Shown: one piece after another, positions 49,815-54,035 of the stretch | Numbering within the stretch: the first letter of the stretch is position 1 | Layout of the letters: each line of letters starts with the position of its first letter | NCBI GenBank assembly: GCA_026712905.1 | Contig: JAPOPM010000189.1 | Coordinates: 1 to 54,035 of the forward strand | Source of the DNA: Deltaproteobacteria bacterium | GTDB taxonomy: Bacteria; Desulfobacterota; Binatia; UBA9968; JAJDTQ01 | DNA: 54,035 nt | Direction: 5' to 3' | Program-made: the position numbers and the translations under genes | Notes under the pieces: generated by a model | Seen by the model: the letters and a program-made list of their open reading frames with translations, nothing else | Database searches by the model: none | What the model was told of the DNA's origin: nothing

Positions 49815-50912
49815 ATGCCAACGAAATCCCGGGCCGCAATCCTGGTGGAATCGCGCAAGCCCCTGGTGGTGGACGAGGTCACTTTTCCGGACCCGGCCCC
49901 CGACCAGGTGCTGGTGAAGCTCTACGCCAGCGGCATCTGCCATTCCCAGCTCCATCAGATCCAGCGCACGCCGGAGGAGCAGCGCTCCAAGCTGCCGGCC
50001 CTCCTGGGCCACGAGTCCACCGGCGTGGTGGTGGCCAAGGGCCGCGACGTGACGCACGTGAAGGAGGGAGACCGGGTATTCACTACCTGGGTGGACCGCA
50101 ACGCTCCCGAGTCGCCGCTGCCACCCGTGTCCCACGCCCTCAACCAGCGCCCGGCCATCCCGGCCGTCTGGCGCGGCGAGTCTATCTGGGCGTCGGCATC
50201 CACCTGGGCCGAGCACGTGGTGGCCTCCGAGCGCGTGGTGCTGCCCTTGGACGACGACGTGGACACGGACGTGACCTCCATCATCGGCTGCGCGGTCACC
50301 ACCGGCTCCGGCGCCATCATCAACACGCTGCAGGTGCGCCCCGGCCAGTCGGTGGCGGTCTACGGCGTGGGCGGCATCGGCATGTGCGCCATCTCGGCCG
50401 CGGCCGTGGTGGACGCCTACCCGCTCATCGCGGTGGACCTGGACGACGAGAAGCTGGAGTTCGCCAAGGGCTTCGGCGCCACCCACTGCATCAACGCCGG
50501 CAAGGTGGACCCGGTGGAGGCGATTACCGAGCTGACCGGCGGCGGCGCGGACTACGCCCTGGACGCGGTGGGGCATCCCACCACCCAGGAGCAGATCCTG
50601 CGCTCCGTGCGCACCGGCGCACCCGGACTCGAGCGCGGCGGCACCGCCCTGCTCATCGGCCTGCCGCCGTCGGGCGCCACGCCGCTCATCAATACCAACC
50701 TGTTCGCCGGCGGCCGTTATTTCACCCGCACCCACGCCGGCGACTGCCTGCCGGACCGCGACTTCCCGACCTTCGTCCGCTGGTACCGCGAGGGCAAGCT
50801 CAAGCTCGACGAACTCGTGACCCGCCGCTACACCCTGGACCAGGTCAACGAGGCGGTGGACGATCTCGCGGAAGGGAGAGTCCTGGGGCGGGCCATCTTC
50901 ACGTATGCGTAG
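49815..50912 (+). CDS. Zinc-type alcohol dehydrogenase lacking the structural zinc site
   Basis: A 365-residue MDR enzyme. Catalytic zinc ligands are visible: Cys in ASGICHSQ, His-Glu in LLGHESTG, and Cys in IGCAVTTGSG. The NAD-binding motif is VYGVGGIGM with an acidic residue in AVDLDDEK, favouring NAD. The structural-zinc lobe, usually four Cys, is instead TWVDRNAPESPLPPV without Cys. AAAGGAAAG precedes the ATG at 49815. It probably oxidises an alcohol in the surrounding catabolic pathway. Confidence 0.88.
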   Translation: MPTKSRAAILVESRKPLVVDEVTFPDPAPDQVLVKLYASGICHSQLHQIQRTPEEQRSKLPALLGHESTGVVVAKGRDVTHVKEGDRVFTTWVDRNAPESPLPPVSHALNQRPAIPAVWRGESIWASASTWAEHVVASERVVLPLDDDVDTDVTSIIGCAVTTGSGAIINTLQVRPGQSVAVYGVGGIGMCAISAAAVVDAYPLIAVDLDDEKLEFAKGFGATHCINAGKVDPVEAITELTGGGADYALDAVGHPTTQEQILRSVRTGAPGLERGGTALLIGLPPSGATPLINTNLFAGGRYFTRTHAGDCLPDRDFPTFVRWYREGKLKLDELVTRRYTLDQVNEAVDDLAEGRVLGRAIFTYA

Positions 50913-50920
50913 CCACTCTC

Positions 50921-51020
50921 CGTCATTCCGCGGAACAGGCTGTGTCAAAACGTCGCCCGGAACAAGAACCGGCACCGACGCCTCGAATCGTCATTCCCGG
51001 GGAAGCGGGAATCCAGGCGG
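50921..51020. repeat. Dispersed repeat block
   Basis: Begins CGTCATTCCGCGGAACAGG and TGTGTCAAAACGTCGCCC, resembling the composite at 40974-41008, and ends with TCGTCATTCCCGGGGAAGCG then GGAATCCAGG. It lies between the dehydrogenase and the next amidohydrolase. Confidence 0.75.
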
Positions 51021-51078
51021 GGCGAGGCGAGAATGACGGACCGACGGGATTGACGAAAGGACCCTAGGAGGACGGCAA

Positions 51079-52119
51079 ATGTACATCGACTGCGACACCC
51101 ACTATTTCCCGGTGAAGTTCCTGGAGGGGATCAGCGACCAGTACCCGGAGTCGCCGCGGGTGGTGCGGAACGGCGACGAGGTCAAGTCCGTGCTGCCGGA
51201 CGGCACCCTCATCAAGAACCAGGCACCCAAGGGGCGCTGGGACCTGGACACCCGCGTCGCCCAGGCGGACTTCGAGGGGTTCGACAAGCACGTGCTCATC
51301 CCGGAGAACCGCGAGCTGCTGTACACCTGGGACCGGGACCTGGGCTGCGAGCTGGCCCGGCGCTACAACGACGCGGTGGCCCGGGACCTGGCGGAATGCG
51401 CCCATCCCGAGCGTTACATCGGCGTCGGCTGGGTGTTCCTGCCGGACGTGGAAGAGTCGTGCAAGGAGCTGGACCGGATGGTGAACGAGCTCGGCATCAA
51501 GGCCGTGAAGTTCATGGGCGGCTTCGAGGACGCCAACCTGGGCGCCGAGCGCCTGTGGCCGTTCTACGACAAGGTGTGCCAGCTCGATGTTCCCATCCTG
51601 GTGCACGACACCGCGTCGGACCGGCAAGGCCATCCCAACCCCGCGCTGGTGGGCATCGAGCAGCTCTTCCTGGAGGTGGACAACAACGCCCTGCCCTTCC
51701 TGCTGGCGTTCCCGTTCCGCTACATCGTCGACATGGGCAGCCTGATCCTGCGCGGCGCGCTCAAGGAGTTTCCCGACTTGCGCATCTGCTTCGTGGAAGG
51801 TTCCGCCGCCTTCGTGCCCTGGCTCATGAACCGCCTGGACATGGACCCCGACGCGCGCAAGCGGCTCGGCAAGGCCCCGAGCGAGTTCTTCAGCCAGATC
51901 TGGGTATCGGCCTTCGCCGCCGAGACCTCCGTGCGCTACGCCTGCGACTTCTGGAAAGACCACAACCTGACCGTGGGCAGCGACTACCCGCACAACGATC
52001 CGTCGGGCACGTGGAAAGAAGGCACGGTGCGGATGGTGCAGGAGCTGGAGGGCATCTCGGACGACGACAAGGAGAAGATCCTGGGCGGCAACGCCATGCG
52101 GCTCTTCGGGATGACGTAG
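51079..52119 (+). CDS. Amidohydrolase family 2 protein
   Basis: A 346-residue protein. YIDCDTHYFP is the metal motif, ILVHDTASDRQGHP and CFVEGSAAFVPWLM supply mid-barrel residues, and TVGSDYPHNDPS holds the late Asp. AGGAGG lies 7-8 bases before the ATG at 51079. It is the fourth amidohydrolase_2 gene in the window and resembles the one at 48477. Followed by an LLM flavoenzyme and an amidase on the same strand. Confidence 0.87.
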   Translation: MYIDCDTHYFPVKFLEGISDQYPESPRVVRNGDEVKSVLPDGTLIKNQAPKGRWDLDTRVAQADFEGFDKHVLIPENRELLYTWDRDLGCELARRYNDAVARDLAECAHPERYIGVGWVFLPDVEESCKELDRMVNELGIKAVKFMGGFEDANLGAERLWPFYDKVCQLDVPILVHDTASDRQGHPNPALVGIEQLFLEVDNNALPFLLAFPFRYIVDMGSLILRGALKEFPDLRICFVEGSAAFVPWLMNRLDMDPDARKRLGKAPSEFFSQIWVSAFAAETSVRYACDFWKDHNLTVGSDYPHNDPSGTWKEGTVRMVQELEGISDDDKEKILGGNAMRLFGMT

Positions 52120-52225
52120 ACCGGTCGGTCTCGCCTTCGACAGTGCAACTCTCCCGGGTGGGAGGCGACGGAAGCCTCCGCCGCCCGCCCACGGCCCGAT
52201 CAACCCACTGAGCGAAAGGATCACC

Positions 52226-53227
52226 GTGCTCTTCTCAATACACGTCCCGGCCCGGAACGCGGAAGAGATCAGCCGCCGCGCCGTGGCCGCGGAAGCCCTG
52301 GGCTTTCACGCCATGTTCTTCGCCGACGGCCACCTGAACAACCTGGACGGGTTCCAGGCCATGACCGTGTGTGCGCTGCGGACGGAAAAGCTCCGTTTCG
52401 GCATCGCCGCGACCACCATGGCCTACCGCGATCCCACGACGCTGGCCCTGTCCGCGGCCACGTCCAACGAGTTCTCGGACGGACGGGCCATCCTGGGCCT
52501 GGCGACCGGCGACGGTTCCACCTACCGGCTGGGGCGCAAGGCCACGCGGCTGGCGGATTTCGCCGCCGGACTGGCCAACATCCGCGAACTGCTGGGCGGG
52601 CGCTCCATCGAGGTGCCCCGGGGCGAAGAAGGCGCCGGCGCGGCCTCCCTCAACGTGGGCAAGCTCCCGGTGCCGATTTACGTGGCCTCGGTGGGTCCCC
52701 GCAGCCTGCGGGTGGCCGGACGTTACGCCGACGGCATCATGCTGGGCACCGGATTCGACCTCGACGTGCTGGAGTGGGCGCAGGCCCACGTCGCCGCCGG
52801 CGCTCGTGAAGACGGCCGGGACCTGTCCGACATCGACATCGCCATGGCGGGCATGATCTGTGTCGACCGTGACGGCGCGCGCGCACACGAACGGGTGCGC
52901 CCACGCCTGGTCAACCGCGTCCATCACAACTTCCGCTTCACGACGGAGACCGTGCCGCCGGACGAGTTGCCCGGAGTCAAGCGCTTCATGGCCGGCTTCG
53001 ACATCAGCAAGCCGCTGGAGGAGCGGGCGGACCCCTCGCTCATCACCGACTACATGCTGCGCCGCTTCGCCATCACCGGCACCCCGGAGGAGTGCCTGAC
53101 CCGCGTCCGCGAACTGGCCGAAGCCGGCGTGAAGCATCTGCTCCTGACGCCGCCCATGCGTGTGCTCGACGAGGTCATGGACCTCTGGGGACGCGAGGTC
53201 ATCCCGGGTTGCGCCGACCTCGAATAG
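52226..53227 (+). CDS. LLM-class (luciferase-like) flavin-dependent oxidoreductase
   Basis: A 333-residue TIM-barrel protein of the bacterial luciferase/F420-dependent reductase superfamily. Typical segments include EALGFHAMFFADGHL, KLRFGIAATTMAYRDP, RAILGLATGDGS and VPIYVASVGPRSLRVAGRYA. The C-terminus FAITGTPEECLTRVRELAEA is the family pattern. The GTG start at 52226 follows AAAGGA. The cofactor (FMN or F420) cannot be decided. Probably part of a catabolic operon with the amidohydrolase and amidase. Confidence 0.88.
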   Translation: MLFSIHVPARNAEEISRRAVAAEALGFHAMFFADGHLNNLDGFQAMTVCALRTEKLRFGIAATTMAYRDPTTLALSAATSNEFSDGRAILGLATGDGSTYRLGRKATRLADFAAGLANIRELLGGRSIEVPRGEEGAGAASLNVGKLPVPIYVASVGPRSLRVAGRYADGIMLGTGFDLDVLEWAQAHVAAGAREDGRDLSDIDIAMAGMICVDRDGARAHERVRPRLVNRVHHNFRFTTETVPPDELPGVKRFMAGFDISKPLEERADPSLITDYMLRRFAITGTPEECLTRVRELAEAGVKHLLLTPPMRVLDEVMDLWGREVIPGCADLE

Positions 53228-53257
53228 CGGACCACCGGAACCGAGAGAGGAACCCCC

Positions 53258-54035
53258 ATGCCCGACCTGGACCCCACAACGCTCACCATCGCCAACCTGG
53301 CCCCGCGCATCGCGGCGCGGGAGGTCTCGCCCGTGGAACTGACCGCCTGCTACCTGGAGAGGATCAAGCGCCTCAATCCCGCCATCAACGCCTACAGCAC
53401 CGTGATGGAAGAGGACGCCATGGCGGACGCGCGCCGGGCCGAGGGTGAGATCGCGGGCGGGAACCACCGCGGGCCGCTCCACGGCGTACCCGTGTCCATC
53501 AAGGACAATCTCGCGGTCAAGGGCTACCCCACCACCGCCGGCAGCAAGATCCTGGCGGACTGGAAGCCCGACTTCGACGCCACCGTGGTGACCCGGCTGC
53601 GGGAGGCCGGAGCCATCGTCCTGGGCAAGAACAACATGCACGAGTGGGCCGGCGGCGGCACCACCATGAACCCGTATTTCGGCACCACGCACAACCCGTG
53701 GGACCAGAGCCGGGTACCGGGAGGCTCCAGCGGCGGCTCGGCCGCCGCCGTGGCCGCGGACCTGTGCCTGATCTCCATCGGCACCGACAACGCCGGCTCC
53801 GTGCGGAACCCCGCCGCCTGGTGCGGCACCGTCGGCCTCAAGGCCACCTACGGGCGCGTGAGCCGCTACGGCGGCGTCGCCGGCACCGGCGGGGTCTCCT
53901 CCGACCACTTCGGCCCCTTCACCAAGACCGTGGAGGACTGCGCCCTGGTGCTTGGCGCCATCGCCGGTGAAGACCCCAACGACCCCCTGTGCTCCAACGC
54001 GCCCGTGCCGGACTACACTGCGAGCCTCGGCAACC
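53258..54035 (+). CDS. Amidase signature family enzyme, 3' truncated
   Basis: 259 codons are visible before the window ends. The Ser-cisSer-Lys catalytic centre is complete: VSIKDN (Lys about 82), VPGGSSGGSAAAV (cis-Ser about 157) and GTDNAGSVRNPAAW (nucleophile Ser about 181). The N-terminal EVSPVELTACYLERIKRLNP is typical of GatA-like amidases. GAGAGAGGAA precedes the ATG at 53258. Given the catabolic neighbours, it is more likely a free amide hydrolase than GatA of tRNA amidotransferase, since no gatB or gatC is seen. Confidence 0.9.
   Translation, partial: MPDLDPTTLTIANLAPRIAAREVSPVELTACYLERIKRLNPAINAYSTVMEEDAMADARRAEGEIAGGNHRGPLHGVPVSIKDNLAVKGYPTTAGSKILADWKPDFDATVVTRLREAGAIVLGKNNMHEWAGGGTTMNPYFGTTHNPWDQSRVPGGSSGGSAAAVAADLCLISIGTDNAGSVRNPAAWCGTVGLKATYGRVSRYGGVAGTGGVSSDHFGPFTKTVEDCALVLGAIAGEDPNDPLCSNAPVPDYTASLGN

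Noticed and set aside
40974..51020. CRISPR-like array from repeated ATTCCCGC units
   Set aside because: Copies are palindromic, far apart and irregularly spaced, without unique spacers or cas genes.

Overview
The window is GC-rich and densely coded, from a Gram-negative bacterium. Supporting this are a leucyl/phenylalanyl-tRNA-protein transferase (Aat), a lipoprotein with a transferrin-binding-protein-like barrel, an L,D-transpeptidase and an RTX-type exported protein. The many small-molecule catabolism genes (amidohydrolases, short-chain dehydrogenases, an LLM flavoenzyme, an amidase, a LigAB pair, a tripartite tricarboxylate transporter binding protein) and the dispersed palindromic repeats fit an environmental proteobacterium or a Tectomicrobia/Desulfobacterota-like lineage. 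I cannot assign a taxon from the sequence alone. I saw no rRNA, tRNA or CRISPR array.

Layout. 1-2635: the start of a solute-binding protein gene, a possible gene fragment, and a two-gene thioredoxin-like [2Fe-2S]/NuoF-like pair facing a small SH3-like protein. 2814-6035: aat, a metalloprotease-barrel lipoprotein, a VOC protein and a small zinc-ribbon-like protein whose stop codon lies in the end of a 165-bp MITE-like element. 6260-9192: a minus-strand catabolic operon (LigB-like, LigA-like, SDR, small alpha/beta-barrel protein, Nudix hydrolase). 9312-11161: an L,D-transpeptidase and a PEP mutase/isocitrate lyase family enzyme.

11416-24987: the most notable region, a 13.6-kb, six-gene, single-strand anti-phage-type island. 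It encodes a DUF499 ATPase, a DUF3780 protein, a DUF1156 DNA methyltransferase, a second N6-adenine-type methylase, a small protein with a D...ExK nuclease-like signature, and a phospholipase-D/SNF2 helicase fusion. Most of the genes overlap by about 4 bp. The core resembles helicase-methylase-ATPase defence systems; the second methylase and the candidate nuclease are the less familiar parts.

25017-37137: a ferredoxin lacking one cluster cysteine, a 1062-residue protein built of eight RTX/serralysin-like modules, a metallo-beta-lactamase-fold hydrolase, and an AddB-AddA recombination nuclease operon ending in a nucleoside phosphorylase. The addA gene carries an in-frame 24-bp tandem repeat. 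37226-44415: catabolic genes (class II aldolase, amidohydrolase, SDR, GrdE-like protein, TauD-like oxygenase, molybdopterin oxidoreductase). 44576-46787: a short, compositionally different accessory patch (two conserved unknowns and an orphan HigA antitoxin). 46791-54035: amidohydrolases, a ricin-like secreted protein, a zinc alcohol dehydrogenase, an LLM flavoenzyme and a truncated amidase.

A dispersed palindromic repeat with the core ATTCCCGC...GCGGGAAT occurs at least six times. Most copies are intergenic, but one lies inside the 5' end of the DUF1156 gene.
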